From the NCBI RefSeq assembly GCF_002276225.1, contig NZ_NQNY01000003.1:1-64000 (forward strand): 64,000 nt of DNA, in the 5' to 3' direction. The notes below the pieces were generated by a model. The model saw only the letters and a list, made by a program, of their open reading frames with translations, ran no database searches and was not told where the DNA came from. A program made the translations under genes and the position numbers. Origin of the DNA: Mycoplasmopsis agassizii. Its GTDB lineage: Bacteria; Bacillota_I; Bacilli_A; Mycoplasmatales; Metamycoplasmataceae. Shown piece by piece: positions 21,901-34,218 of this stretch. The number at the start of each line of letters is the position of its first letter. The stretch's first letter is position 1.

Positions 21901-24900
21901 TGTAAAATTACCATTTTTGATTTCTTTGAAAAAATCCATTGGATTTACTTTTGAAGCTAAATGTTGATGATGTAAGTTATTTCAGTCTTTAATTTCAAAG
22001 ATTTTCATACCTTGTTCAATTAATGCTTTAACTTGATCTTGTTCACCAAAGCTAATACCATCATTAGTTTTGATGATTAAATTATTTTTACCATTATTTG
22101 CTAATAATGCTCTTTTATCATCTGATAAAACATAAGTAATTGTTTTCTTGTTACCTGTTCCAATTTTTGCAGATGGATCAAAATAAACGCTAAATGATTT
22201 TTGCTTATCTTCAACTAAATTATTAAATAGTTCTGAAATTTTTTCTACAGCTTGAGGACCATCTGGACCATTTTTATATGAAAGATTTAAAGTATTATAT
22301 TGTCAAGTTAATAATCTAAATTTACTTCTTCCTCTTGTACCTTGATTAAATAATTCTAATAATTTATCTCTTACTTTCGAATCAATTGTTCTTTCTCTAG
22401 AAATACCAGTTGATCCGTCAACTAATTCTAGATTATATTTTCTTTCAAGTTTTTCAATTTCAGTTAACAAGAATTTTTCTAAAAATGTAAAGCCTTCAGA
22501 GTTAACTAAAATACCTTTTGCATTTCTTGTAAAGTTTCTTTGATTATTAGTTACATAAATTTTAAATGCATCCGAAACTTCAACTTCTTCACCACGTTTT
22601 TCAAATCAAGTTGTTTTATTAAAATCACCAATAGTAAAACTTTTTACTTTTGTGTTTTTTGCTTTAACATCAATAGTTAATTTTGAATTACTGAATGATC
22701 CAAAATGAAATGAGAAAAAGCCTGTGTTTTTACTTTTAAAATGATCTTTGAAAAAGTTTTTTGTAAACACTTTTTCAATTGCAAAATTATCTTTTAATTT
22801 TGCATCATAGTCAAAATATTTAGCTAAATCAGCAGGATTAGTTGAATCAGTATAACTAGTTAATAAAGTATTTAACTGTAATTTAGAAATTCATTCTCTA
22901 GTCATTAAAACTTTTGCTGACTTATCTTTTGAATATAAATAGAAAGTTAAAACTGCTTTATCAATATTATTAGGATCTAAAGTAACATCAATAAATTCTG
23001 TTTCATTTTCATCTTTATCAGTTAAATCAAAATAAGTTGTTCAATTATTTTGACTAACACTTGCTGAATAAAGTTTAATACCTAAATTAGTTAACTGTGT
23101 ATCACTAACTTTTTGATTTAATTTATATTTATTTAAATCATTAGCAATTACTTTTAGTTCATCTTCTTTTGGATTTTTAAATCCATCGATTTCAAAATTA
23201 TAAGTATCACTTGTAATATCTAAATCATCATGATATTTTAATTTCAAATTAATTGCAATTTTGTTATCACTAATTTCTGTAAAAGAAAATTCACTCACAA
23301 CATTTTTTAGATTTTCATAATCAAAATCTAAATTTAAAAAGTTTTTAATTTGATCACTAGTTAAACTGTTAGAAAATGTTTTAGTTGCTAATTCATTTTT
23401 TAAATTTTGATCTTTAAGATCAATTATTTGTTGTTTAACTCATTCAAGTGCTTTAGTTACTTGTGTTTGTTTTTCTTCATCAGTTACATAAACAAAATTG
23501 GTAATTTCTACATCATGTTTTTTAGTATTAGAAATTAAATTAGTTAATTCAAGTTGTAGCACTACACTATTTGTTTTAATTTCTAAAATCTTTGCACTTA
23601 AAGTAATATCAGTTAAATTTGTATTGGTTGTATCAATATTTAATAGTGCTAAAATATCTGCACTTGTTTGTTGAAGATTAAAAACTAAATTAGGATTTTG
23701 ATTTTTTAGAGTTTGATCTTTTAGATCAACTGCTAATGATGTTAATCACTCATTTGCTTTTTCTAATTTAGCATTTTCTTGTTGTGATCTTAGATCTTGT
23801 GCTGTTAAAAAGCCATTAATTGTTTTTTCAACCTTTGCACTTTGGTTATATTGATCGCTTACTGATAAACTTAGTTTTACTGAACCATCATTTAATTCAA
23901 CAACTTCAATATCAAGTGCTAAATTATTTGCTTCTAAATTTAAATCAGAACGATTTAAATTTAATAAAGGTAATAAAACACTTGTTAATTGTGAACTATT
24001 GAATGTATCTGAAGCAAGTTTTTGTTTTAAAGATGGATCTTTTAAATCAATTGTTAAATTATTTAGTTTAGCAATAACTTTATCAATTTCTAATTTTGAT
24101 GCATCTAATTTTTCTTGATGTTTAGTTGCTGATTCTGATTTAAATCCACTGATTTGTACAGCAGTTTTTAAACTACTACTTAATGAATTTGTTAAAGTAA
24201 ATTCAACAGTAACATCTTGATCACCAATTTCTTTTACAATAGCATTTAATGTTAAATCAGATAATTTTTCATTACTTGTATCTAAATTTAGTAAATTTAA
24301 AATTTCTTCACTAGTTAATGAAGCAGTAAAAGTTTCTGAAGCAAATTGTGATTTTAGGGCTTGATTTTTTAAATCAATATTTGAATTTTTTAATCAGTTA
24401 AATGCTTCATTTAATTTATTTTCAGCTTCTTGAGCAATGTGTTGTTCATTTGTTTTAAAGCCACCAATAGTCTTATTGATGTTTTGTTTTTGTCCATAGA
24501 TGTCAAAGATTTCAAAATTAATTTGAGCAAGTCCATTACCTATATTTGAAATAGAAATAGTTGCACTTAAATTATTGTTTGTTAAATTTAAACTACTTAA
24601 ATCAAAATTAATCAAGTCTAAAATTTTAGTTTGATTATCATTAATAGTAAAAACTTCATGAGAAAATTTTGACTTTAAAGATTGATCTTTTAAGTCAATT
24701 TGAGTGTCTTGTAATTGTTTAATTACAGCATTAATATTTTGTAATGAAGCAACTCTTTTAGAATTAATTTGAAATTCTTCATCATGTTTAAAGCCACTAA
24801 TTTGAAAATCATAAACTCTAACTTGGTGGTATTTATCTTCTAAAGTAACTTCTACAGTTGCACTATTATTTGATAAACTAACACTTCTAGTTTTTAGTGT

Positions 24901-25509
24901 AGTTGTAAAATTCTTAAAAATATTTTGATCTAAATTAAGATCTAAAAGTTCTTTAAGTTGTGAATTGCTTTGACCTATATTAAAAACTTCATTAACAGTT
25001 TTTTGCTTTAAAGATTTGTCTTTTAGATCAATTGAAGTTAATCTTAAATATTTAACTGCTTCATTTAACCTTTCTCAACTCTCAGCTTTTTCTTGATTAG
25101 TTGTTACAAAGTTTGTAATGTTTTTATTTCTGATAAAAGTTTTTTCAGGATCTTTATTATCAGTAATTGTAAAAATTAAACCAACGATCCCGTTTTGATC
25201 ATCAACATTTTGAACACGATAATTAACGGTTACATCAGTTAAAAAATCTGAAGGAAAATTTAATGAAACTAAATTAGCAATTTGTTCTTCACTTAATGAT
25301 GTTTTGAAATTCTCTGATGCAATTTCTTGTAACATGGCTTCATCTTTTAAAGTCACGTAAGTTGTAAAATTATTATCATTTTGAAAATCTTGATAACTCT
25401 TATTTGAATTATTTTGTGAAGTTGGTGTACAACTAATTACCACTGCAGTCGCTGCACTTGTTACTGTCAGTGCTGATAAAAAGAAAATATTTTTTTTAAT
25501 TTTTTTCAT
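18985..25509 (-). CDS. giant surface lipoprotein with Lipoprotein_17-like repeats and C-terminal DUF31 serine protease domain
   Basis: A 2174-residue surface lipoprotein in one frame, with many UGA-Trp codons. The N terminus (MKKIKKNIFFLSALT ... VVISC) is a lipoprotein signal with the acylated Cys at 27. Residues ~35-800 hold about seven degenerate repeats of ~110 residues, each ending in a [IV].[GN]F strand and followed by a helix and IDLKDQ.LK, like Lipoprotein_17 domains. The last ~330 residues are a trypsin-like DUF31 domain: TNHHVASG (His ~1917), GAVDIALVVADI (Asp ~1994) and GNSGTGVFD (Ser ~2091). DUF31 is the family of mycoplasma immunoglobulin protease MIP. The complete triad suggests an active extracellular protease; antibody cleavage is inference. 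Lipoprotein and DUF31 proteins of mycoplasmas are usually much shorter. Confidence 0.88.
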
Positions 25510-25687
25510 ATGAATCTATTCCTTAAAAATCGTTGTTTTGATTTATTTTGTAAGTCAATTATTTTAATAATTGCTAATCTCTCTTATAGACTAATTTTTA
25601 CATATTTTTGCCGTTCCTAAACAAAATATTTTTTATTTTTTATTTTTGAAAACGCCCCAAAAAAGGACTTTTTCGAACTTATGGATA

Positions 25688-25707
25688 TAAAAAAATCCCT
25701 CTAGGGA
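25688..25707 (-). terminator. weak terminator after the first YihY gene
   Basis: On the minus strand TCCCT-AG-AGGGA is followed by T7. The stem is short, but position (just after the stop at 25709) and the T run support termination. Confidence 0.55.
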
Positions 25708-25708
25708 C

Positions 25709-26833
25709 TTACAAAGAAAAATTCTTTTTATTAGTATATTTGCTAACTGTTCTAAGTGAGTGAAATGTTTTATAATAAGCTTCATTTGCAAGCACACCTG
25801 CATATAAAAAGTAAGAAAAAAATAAAACAAAAGTACCTGCGAAAAAGATAACAGCCATAAATGACAAGACATTAAAAGTACTTGTTCTGACAATTGCTTG
25901 AAATATTAAAGTTAAAATTCAAATCGGAATTAGTGCAACAAAAATACCTGGTTGAATATGTGAAAATCTTAACTTAAATTTAGGAGCAAATTTAAATAAA
26001 AATAATAGCATTAGATAATAAAAAATAGCTGTTGTTGGCATAAAGGTCAAATAAAAAATTGATTCATAAACAGGACCATCATATAATTCATCAATTTTAC
26101 TAATAAAAACTACATAACCGTTTAAAAATAGATTAAGTAAAAAAATTATTACAATAATTATAAAAATTCCTTTAAGCCGATTAACTAAGATGTTACCATA
26201 ATTGTCATGTTCATAAATATAAGACATTGAATAAATAAGTCTTGAGTATCCACTGGATGAAATTCAGATTAAAGATAAAAGTAAAAGAAGAATCGGTCAA
26301 GGACCACCATGCGCATTCTGCAGAATAGCAGAAATTGATAAATGAGTAATGCTTACATCACCAGGAAAAATAAGATTAATGGTATTACTTAGCCCTGGAA
26401 TAACTCTATCATAAATATTATTTAATAAAATTTCTCCATAGCCTTCGATTAAATTTACAAATAATGTAACTATAAGCACAACTGGTACAAAGGATAACAA
26501 TAAGTAAAATGAGGTTGCTAAGGGAACAAATGTAAAATCACGTGAACTAAGTTTTGAGTAAGTACGATCTATTAGTTCTGAACGTTTTTGTTTATTTTTA
26601 ATTTTTGATTTTGAAACAAAAATGCTTAGTGATACTAAAATAATTAATTTAACTACTCTTTCTTTTATATTAAAACCACGATTGATATTATTTATTACTT
26701 TACGTTCAACTCATGATTTTTTTAAAAATGAGAATATCCCTTTTTTGTCAGGATCGCCATATCTAGGTGTTCCATAATTTGATCAACCACTGTTAATTTG
26801 TTTTCTTTTTCTTCACTTTTTTCATCTATTCAT
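25709..26833 (-). CDS. YihY/virulence factor BrkB family membrane protein (copy 1)
   Basis: A 374-residue inner-membrane protein with about six transmembrane segments, formerly annotated as RNase BN in error. A basic, Trp/Lys-rich N-terminal tail of ~90 residues (KKWRKRKQINSGW ... NYGTPRYGDPDKKG) precedes the membrane region (FVPLATSFYLLLSFVPV, NNIYDRVIPGLSNT, FKFAPKFKLRFSHIQPGIFVALIPIWIL), the last being the PG..A...W signature of the family. The start at 26833 is the first ATG and matches the paralogue start. It lies 251 bases downstream of a close paralogue. Function in transport or envelope integrity is not established. Confidence 0.85.
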
Positions 26834-27084
26834 TATTAATCACCGAGTTTTTATTTTAACAACTTTTTATAATTTTAACTAATTTATTATTAAATATCTT
26901 TAGCACTAAAAAATTACTAATAAATTGCTTATTTATCAGTATATTCTCATAAATTTAGTATTAATTAAGTTTTAAAACTGATAATGTAAATAAACTTTTG
27001 TAATGAGAAAATTTAAAAATCGTGTTTATGCTATTCTTACATCAACTTTTAATTCTATTTAAATAAAAAAAGTCCTTCAAGTAC

Positions 27085-28206
27085 TTATATAGAAAAATTC
27101 TTTTTGTTAGTATATTTGCTAACTGTTCTAAGTGAATGAAAGGTTTTATAATAAGCTTCATTTGCAAGCACACCTGCATATAAAAAGTAAGAAAAAAATA
27201 AAAGAAAGGTGCTAGCAAAAAATATCACAGCAATAAATGATAATAGGCGAAACGAACTTGTTCTAACAATTGCTTGAAATACTAATGTTAAAATTCAAAT
27301 AGGAATTAGTGCAACAAAAATACCTGGCTGAATATGTGAAAATCTCAATTTAAATTTAGGTGCAAATTTAAATAAGAATAACAATAAAATATAGTAAAAC
27401 AAAGCAGTTATTGGCATAAAAGTAAAGTAGAAGATTGCCTCATAAGCCGGTCCATCATATAATTCATCTATTTTACTAATGAAAACTACATAAGCCTCCA
27501 TGAATAGTGTGAGTAACAAAATTATTGCAATGATTATAAAAATTCCTTTGATTCGATTAATTAAAATATTACCGTAATTATCATGGTCGTAGATGTAAGA
27601 CATTGAATATATTAATTTTGAATAACCTGCTGATGCCACCCAAGTTAAAGCTATAATTAAAAAAATAATCGAAATAGCTCCTGCAGAAGAAGTTTCAAAA
27701 ACGACAGAAAGCGATAGATCATTAATATCTATATTTCCAAAAATCGCCCTAATAGTATTACTTAAACCAGGAATTACTCTGTCATAAATATTATTTAATA
27801 AAACATCGCCATAACCACCAATAAAATTTACAAGTAAAGTAACAGCAATAGTTACAGGTACGAACGAGAGTAGCAAGTAAAATGAGGTTGCTAAAGGAAC
27901 AAATGTAAAATCACGTGAACTAAGTTTTGAGTAAGTTCGATCTATTAGTTCTGAACGTTTTTGTTTATTTTTAATTCTCGACTTAGAAACAAATGTGCTT
28001 AGTGAGATTAAAATTACTAACTTAACAGCTCTTTCTTTTATATTAAAACCACGGTTGATATTATTAATTAATTTACGATCAACTCATGATCTTTTTAAAA
28101 ATGAAAAAATCCCTTTTTTATCAGGATCGCCATATCGTGGTGTTCCATAATTTGATCACCCACTGTTAATTTGTTTTCGTTTTCTTCACTTTTTTCATCA
28201 CTTCAT
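27085..28206 (-). CDS. YihY/virulence factor BrkB family membrane protein (copy 2)
   Basis: A 373-residue paralogue of the gene at 25709-26833. The N-terminal ~130 and C-terminal ~120 residues are nearly identical between the copies, while the loop around residues 150-200 (GNIDINDLSLSVVFETS here, PGDVSITHLSISAILQN in copy 1) differs. The ATG is 2 bases after the gatB stop, so this copy is at the end of the gatCAB transcription unit and copy 1 was probably produced from it by tandem duplication. Same family signature and topology as copy 1. Confidence 0.85.
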
Positions 28207-28208
28207 AA

Positions 28209-29633
28209 TTACTTACCAAATTTTAATTTTAACAATTTCTCCAAAATTTTACTACTAATTATTGGGTGAGCTTGAGTAGAGGTTTTTTTCATTAGTAAAC
28301 CAAGAAGTAATTTATTTACTTTCTCTGGTTTTTCTAAATATTCATTAACGACTTTCTCATTTTGCTTCATTAATTCTAGTAAATAAGATTCAAGAATTTT
28401 TTCATCTTTAATTAGAAAATAATTATTGCCTTTAATTATTTCATCTAAATTATCTGCACTGTTAACTAATAAAGGCACTATTGCTTTAAAGTGTTTTGCA
28501 GATATTTCTTCATTTGTTAATCTTTTTAGAAGGTCTTCAAGAACAGGTATTTTGATACCTAAGTCAACCACATGTTTTTGTGTTTTATTGGCGAGAGAAA
28601 CAACTTCAGAAAAAAATAAATTTGCTAATTTATCTCTTTCTGAGTACTTTATGCTGTCAAAATAAGTTGCTAATTTTAAGTCATTAACAAGTGCAGTAAT
28701 TTGAATTTGATTTAATTTTTCTCTTTCATACCTTGCTTGTTTTTCTCAAGGCAATTCATTAATTTTAATACTATCAATTGTGCTCTGAGAAATTTTAATA
28801 GTTGGAATATTTGGATCTCTAAAGTAGCGATAGTCAATCGCATCGCTTTTTGCTCTCATAGTAATAACTTCTTGTTTTGATTCATCAAAACGTTTTGTAA
28901 CTTGATCAACACTCTTATTTTCTAAATAAGTTTTAGTTTGATTTTGAATTTCTAAATCAATTGCTTTTTTGACATTACTCAAAGAATTTAAGTTTTTAAT
29001 TTCAACACGATTTCCGTAACCTTGATATCCATAAGGTCTTAAACTAATATTAATATCTGCTCTTAACCCACCACGATCCATTCTTGCTTCAGAAATATCT
29101 AAAGCAAGTGCAATCTTACGAATTGTATCAATATAAGCAATTGCTTCATCAGCACTTCTGATAATTGGCTTAGTTACAATTTCAATTAAAGGTACACCTG
29201 AACGATTAAAATCGTGCAGAATTTGTGTATCAGTAATTGTTTGTTTTGCAGTATCTTCTTCTAAATGAAATCTTTCAATTTCAATATTTTTTTCTTGACC
29301 ATTAACATTAATTAGTAATGAACCGTTTTGTGCAATCGGATGAAACTGCTGAGTAATTTGATAACCCTTTGGTAGGTCTGGATAAAAATAATTTTTTCTA
29401 TCAAGTCTAACAAGAGGATCAATTTCCATTTTTAATGCTTTTGCTAATTTAATTGCTTTAACAATTGCTTGTTTATTTACAAGAGGTAAAGTTCCTGGAT
29501 AAGCTAAATCAATTGGATGAACATTTGTGTTTGGTTCATCATTGAATCTATTAGGTGCAGGCGAGAACATTTTTGTTTTTGTGTTTAATTCAATATGGAT
29601 TTCAACACCAATTATAACTTCAAAATTACTCAC
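28209..29633 (-). CDS. gatB: aspartyl/glutamyl-tRNA amidotransferase subunit B
   Basis: A 474-residue kinase/transamidation subunit of GatCAB, which converts misacylated Glu-tRNA(Gln) (and Asp-tRNA(Asn)) to the amide. GVEIHIELNTKTKMFSPAPN opens the catalytic domain; YFYPDLPKGYQITQ, HLEEDTAK and the RADINISLRP region follow, then the helical and YqeY-like tail. The start is GTG at 29631-29633, overlapping the end of gatA by 8 bases; the ORF stays open past one UGA-Trp near residue 296. Essential translation gene in organisms lacking GlnRS. Confidence 0.93.
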
Positions 29634-30957
29634 TTTTTGCTCCTAAAAATTGTTCAAAATATAATGCAATATTTAATAGTTTTTGATCTTCTTTTAACTT
29701 AGTATCGATCGCTAAACCAACTGGTAAATTATTAACTTTAATTCATGGAATTACAATTGAAGGAACACCTGATAAATTAGCATTTGTAAGAATTCATTGC
29801 ATAAAATTTGGTTTCTTACTTTCACCTTCAATTAACGGTGCAACATCATCTGAAGCAGGGTAAACAAAAGCGTCATAATCTTTTAATTTTGTGCTCATAT
29901 ATTCAGTAATTTTTTGTCTCATTTTTTGAGCATTATAAAAGACATCATTAATATGATCAACACTTAAAAATAGACTCCCTAAAGTTAATCTTCTTTGAAC
30001 CATTTCACCAAAAAAATCACTACGAGAATTTGTAACAATTTCTTCTCAGTTTTTTCCTTTAGTTTTATTTCCAAATTGTAAACCTTTAATATTAGCTAAA
30101 TTACTTGTTGCTTCAGAATATGAAAGAACATCATAAACTGTTTTAATATGATTTAAAAGTTTTTCATCTAAATCTAAAAATTCAATTTCTATATTTTCTT
30201 TTTTTAGTTTTTCAGATAACTCTAAATAATTATTTTTAATGTCTTTTTGTAAATAATTTAAATTACCTAAAAAACCCAGTTTTAGGGGCTTTTGGGCATT
30301 AATTCGCTCATCTAAATTAACCTTAATTGAAGTCATATCTTTGTTGTCTTTTTTAAATAAAACTTTAGATAAAACAAAAGCATCATTTACATTATGAGTA
30401 AAATAGGCAACTGTATCCATGCTTGATGCATAAGCAAAAAGACCATAACGAGATACTGCTCCATATGTTGGTTTAAAACCTACAAAACCATTATAACCTG
30501 CAGGGTTACGAACACTATCTCCTGTATCTGATCCAATGCTAAAAGAGACATCACAATACATGGAAGCAACTGATCCTGATGAAGATCCACCTATAATTCT
30601 TTTATCATCTTGAGGATGTTTAATTATTCCATATCCACTGAATAAACCACTGCCTCCTAAACCAAATTCATCAGCATGAACTTTAGCTACTAAAGAAGCA
30701 CCTTGATTAATTAAAAGATCGTAAATTTCTGCATTATAAAAAGGCTTAAAACCATTTAAAGTTTTGCTACTTGATTGGGTAATATATTCAGCAGTTGCAT
30801 AGTTATCTTTTAATGTAAAAACAGCTTTTTCTAATAAGCCTGATTTTAGATTTTTTTCATTTTTTGCAAGCACTGAAACCACATTATTTTGATCATCTTT
30901 TAATAATTTATATGCCTTATCAAAATCACCTAAAACTGTTAAATTATTCTTCATCAT
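29626..30957 (-). CDS. gatA: aspartyl/glutamyl-tRNA amidotransferase subunit A
   Basis: A 443-residue amidase-signature enzyme that releases ammonia from glutamine for GatB. The catalytic Ser-cisSer-Lys set is visible: Lys in FTLKDNYAT, GGSSSGSVAS, and GSDTGDSVRNPAGYNG. The order of the operon is gatC-gatA-gatB with short overlaps (14 bases with gatC, 8 with gatB), so subunits are translationally coupled. Start MM at 30957; the second Met is an alternative. Slightly shorter than typical GatA (~480). Confidence 0.93.
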
Positions 30958-31255
30958 TTTGTCCTTTTGGAAGAACTAAAAAACCATTTTCATGGTCATA
31001 TGCATTTTCAAAAACTTGTTCTTTTTTTAATAAATTAGATGTATCAATTTCATCTTCTCTTAAGTCTTCAAAATTAATTTCTGGAGCTAACAATTCTTGC
31101 TTTCTTGGAAAATCAGAAATGTCATCTGCCATGTTTTCTAGATTATTAAAAATCTCATCATATTCAACCATGATGGATTTTAATGTTTTATCATTTGTTT
31201 TAAAGTGAGCTACATGTGCTGTATGTTGTAAAATTTTGCTGCTATCTTTTTTCAT
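30944..31255 (-). CDS. gatC: aspartyl/glutamyl-tRNA amidotransferase subunit C
   Basis: A 103-residue small subunit that stabilises the GatA-GatB complex. The family has weak sequence signatures; here the helical N terminus with the V.H.A-type segment (HTAHVAHFK), the acidic middle and the final 'VLPKG' near a GatA overlap identify it by position as much as by sequence. The start is 9 bases downstream of the pseudouridine synthase stop, suggesting one long transcript from acpS or scpA through gatB. Confidence 0.85.
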   Translation of the reverse strand: MKKDSSKILQHTAHVAHFKTNDKTLKSIMVEYDEIFNNLENMADDISDFPRKQELLAPEINFEDLREDEIDTSNLLKKEQVFENAYDHENGFLVLPKGQNDEE

Positions 31256-31264
31256 TTTTACCTT

Positions 31265-32119
31265 TTATCATTTTGGAAAATCAATAAATTCCAAATCATT
31301 TAAATATTCTAATTCATCTTTTAAATCATGAAATTTAATTATGTGTGAATGTAAATAAACACGTTTATCTTTTTTACCACCGTAGTTAACATCACCAAAA
31401 ATTGGGTAACCAAGTTTTGATAAGGTAACTCTAATTTGATGTTTTCTACCTGTCACTAATTCAGCATAATGATGAGGTGCTTTATCATATAAAATAGTAA
31501 TTGCTTCTTTAGTATTGTCTTTTGCTTCATTAAATAATTCTGCTCGCTGTCTTTCAGGATTATAAAAATGATGAAACGTAACTGTCTTAGTTTCACCTTC
31601 TTCTAAGAAAGGAATATTTGATTTATAAAGATAAACTTTTTTAATGTTTTCTTGTTGTTTTAATGTTCTTAAAGCATTATAACTTTTTGCATAACAAACT
31701 AAACCTGTTGTTTTTTTGTCAAGGCGGCCTATTGATGAAGGCACAAAACTATCTATTTTGACAAATTTTAAATATTTCAAAACTTGATTATCAAGTGAAT
31801 TAGTGCTATCGTGCATGTCTACGTTATAAGGCTTATTAACAATTAAAATACTTTCATCTTCAAAAATAACGTTGAATTTAACTTCAACGTTTTTGATAAA
31901 GGCTTGTCTTTTTTTACCTGCTTCAATGCCATATATTAAAATCAAATCACCTTCAGAAACTGAAAGTTTTTTATCATTTGTTCTAATGCCATTGACTTTA
32001 ATATCTTTTTCACGAAAAAGTTTTTCAATTCGTGAAATAGGGACATTATTTAAATATTCTTTAACAACTTTAAAAAGGATTCTGCCTTGATCATTTGAGG
32101 TTGCATTAATCGTAAACAC
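31265..32119 (-). CDS. RluC/RluD-family 23S rRNA pseudouridine synthase
   Basis: A 284-residue enzyme isomerising uridines in 23S rRNA. An N-terminal S4 RNA-binding domain (~residues 15-75, ISRIEKLFREKDIKVNG) is followed by the catalytic domain with GRLDKKTTGLV (catalytic Asp), VTGRKHQIRV and the terminal strand pair. It starts at GTG 32119, sharing the G with the scpB stop (TAGTG). One UGA-Trp is the last residue. Which uridines it modifies cannot be told. Confidence 0.9.
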
Positions 32120-32730
32120 TATTCTTCTCTTTGAGATTGATATAGTGAGAAATTGCTTTCTTGAGTATTATCCATCTCAACATCTAAAAATTCAAACTCT
32201 TGTAAACGTGGTAAATCGTGTAATGATTTAATTTTGAAATAATCATAAAAACGATTTGTAACACCATATAAAATTGGATTACCTGGAGTTGAAGCGATTC
32301 CAACTTCTTCAATTAAACCTTTAACTAATAAAGTATTGAAAACTTGATCAGAAGAAACCCCTCTAATTTCAGATACTAATGAGCGAGTAACTGGTTGTTT
32401 ATAAGCAACAATTCCGACTGTTTCTAAAGCTGCTTTTGATAGTTTTTGAGCGTTGTTAAAACTTACTAACTTACCAATATAATCTTTCATGCTTTCTGCT
32501 GTAGCAATTTTAAAAACTTCGTTAAATTCAAAAACTTTTGTTCCTAAATTTAAAGCGTTATATTGTTCTTTAAAATCTCTTAATAATTTTAAGGCTTCTT
32601 TTGTGTTGAATTGATCTTCATCATCAGTTGTTGAATCAAAGTTTAAAACTTTTTTAACTTGTTCAACTGATACACCTTCTTCACCTTGTACATAGGCAAG
32701 AGCCTCGATAATTCTACTGTAGTTGTTCAT
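32119..32730 (-). CDS. scpB: segregation and condensation protein B
   Basis: A 203-residue winged-helix kleisin-associated subunit of the SMC-ScpAB condensin. Motifs: RIIEALAYVQGEEGVS at the start, ETVGIVAYKQPVTRSLVSEIRGV and the GRPGN-like TPGNPILYGVT. The frame is open to 32772, but ATG 32730 is preceded by AAAAGGAGAAG and gives the usual N terminus. It overlaps scpA by 17 bases. Works with ScpA and SMC in chromosome compaction. Confidence 0.92.
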   Translation of the reverse strand: MNNYSRIIEALAYVQGEEGVSVEQVKKVLNFDSTTDDEDQFNTKEALKLLRDFKEQYNALNLGTKVFEFNEVFKIATAESMKDYIGKLVSFNNAQKLSKAALETVGIVAYKQPVTRSLVSEIRGVSSDQVFNTLLVKGLIEEVGIASTPGNPILYGVTNRFYDYFKIKSLHDLPRLQEFEFLDVEMDNTQESNFSLYQSQREE

Positions 32731-33472
32731 ATGCTTCTCCTTTTGAAATGTAGATTTTTCCAAATTGTTCATCTTGTCTTAGAACAATTTCTTGTCTTCT
32801 AGATAAATCTAGAACAGCCATTAAAGTAATTACAAAATGGCTTAATGAAGGTAGATTAAAAATTTCTTCAAAAGTTAATTCACCTTTTTCTAAAAATAAT
32901 TTCTTAATATAAATTATTTGATCAGATGGTGTTAATTTAAAATTTTCAAATTTTGCTTGTCTTAATTTAACTGCAAAATTTCTTTCAAACATCTGTCTTA
33001 AAACAATCGCAATTTGTACTGGAGATGAATGTCCATCTAATAAGGTTTCATCTTTTTCTAATTCGAATTCTTGAATGTTATCTTGTTTTTTAATAAAGAT
33101 TGCTTTACGATTAATTTCTTTCAATTTTAAGTCTTCAATTACTTCTTGAAAGGCTTTATATTCAGCTAATCTTTGAAGAATTTTTTGTCGATCAATTTCG
33201 ACTTCTTCAGGTAGATCTTTAGGGTTTAAAATTAAGGCTGCTTTAATTTGTAAAAGTGTTGCAGCCATTAATAAATAATCACTTGCAAGGTCAATTTGTT
33301 GTTCTTGTAAATTATGAATAATTGCTAAATATTGTTCAGCTAATTCAATTAAATTTATTTCTTGAATATCTACTTTTTTATCTTTAACAAGCGAAAAAAG
33401 TAGATCAAGTGAACCACTATAATTTCCTATATCAAAAACATATTCAGTTGGTTTTTCTAATTCGTTACTCAT
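32714..33472 (-). CDS. scpA: segregation and condensation protein A
   Basis: A 252-residue kleisin subunit bridging SMC heads. YSGSLDLLFSLVKDKKVDIQEINLIELAEQYL opens the N-terminal SMC-binding domain; DLASDYLLMAATLLQIKAALIL and the C-terminal winged helix (TFEEIFNLPSLSHFVITLMAVLDL) follow. Overlaps plsC by 8 bases and scpB by 17, so all are in one operon with the pseudouridine synthase. Confidence 0.93.
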   Translation of the reverse strand: MSNELEKPTEYVFDIGNYSGSLDLLFSLVKDKKVDIQEINLIELAEQYLAIIHNLQEQQIDLASDYLLMAATLLQIKAALILNPKDLPEEVEIDRQKILQRLAEYKAFQEVIEDLKLKEINRKAIFIKKQDNIQEFELEKDETLLDGHSSPVQIAIVLRQMFERNFAVKLRQAKFENFKLTPSDQIIYIKKLFLEKGELTFEEIFNLPSLSHFVITLMAVLDLSRRQEIVLRQDEQFGKIYISKGEAYEQLQ

Positions 33473-34217
33473 GTTTGTCTCCTGTTATAAAGTTTGAAAC
33501 AATTACTGCTCTAGTGTTTTTCATTAAGTCATCATCACTAAGAGTCATGATGGCATCACTGCGAATTGGTTTTGCAAAAATTATTTCAACCGTGGCTTTT
33601 TTATTCTTTGCATCAAGGCCAACATTACTATAATTTATAGTAGTTGGAATGATTGGTAATAAGTTCATCTTTGCGATCCTAAAAGCACCTTTTTTAAACT
33701 CACCTATTTGTCCATCTTTACTACGTGTTCCTTCTGGAAAGATAACTCCAATTTTTCTTTCTGATTTGATCATTTCACCAAATGCCTTAACTTTTTTTCA
33801 AGCATCTAAATACTTATCACGATCGATGAATTGACCATCTAATAATTTGACCGAATTTCTAATTAAAGATTTTCTTTGAAGTTCAATTTTTGAAACAAAA
33901 GAAACTAAATTATGATCAACTGATTTATCATGTGTATCTTTCATCATCGCTTTTAAGATTGCTAAGACATCAACATTATTAACGTGGTTTGCAATAATTA
34001 AAGATGGTGCTTTAACTAGGTTTTCCTTGCCTTTGATGACTACATTAATATTATAAATTTTTAAAACTTTACTTGCTGTTTTTAAAATTAAATCATTACG
34101 TTTTTGATTAGGCAAAGCATCAGGAAAACGTCGGTGTTTACGGGCTGTTAGCGCAATTTTGATCATGCTAACTAGAATTCATGGTGAATAAAAAATCAAT
34201 TTTAAGTATGGGGGCAT
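33465..34217 (-). CDS. plsC: 1-acyl-sn-glycerol-3-phosphate acyltransferase
   Basis: A 250-residue membrane enzyme converting lysophosphatidate to phosphatidate. It shows the HX4D catalytic motif NHVNNVD, the EGTRS substrate motif and the PIIPTTI block. The N-terminal hydrophobic anchor (PYLKLIFYSPWILV) is recovered only when the start is ATG 34217 (SD AAAGGAGTAAT) and UGA is Trp; an internal Met at 34166 would lose it. The start is 1 base after the acpS stop. Confidence 0.9.
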
Positions 34218-34218
34218 A

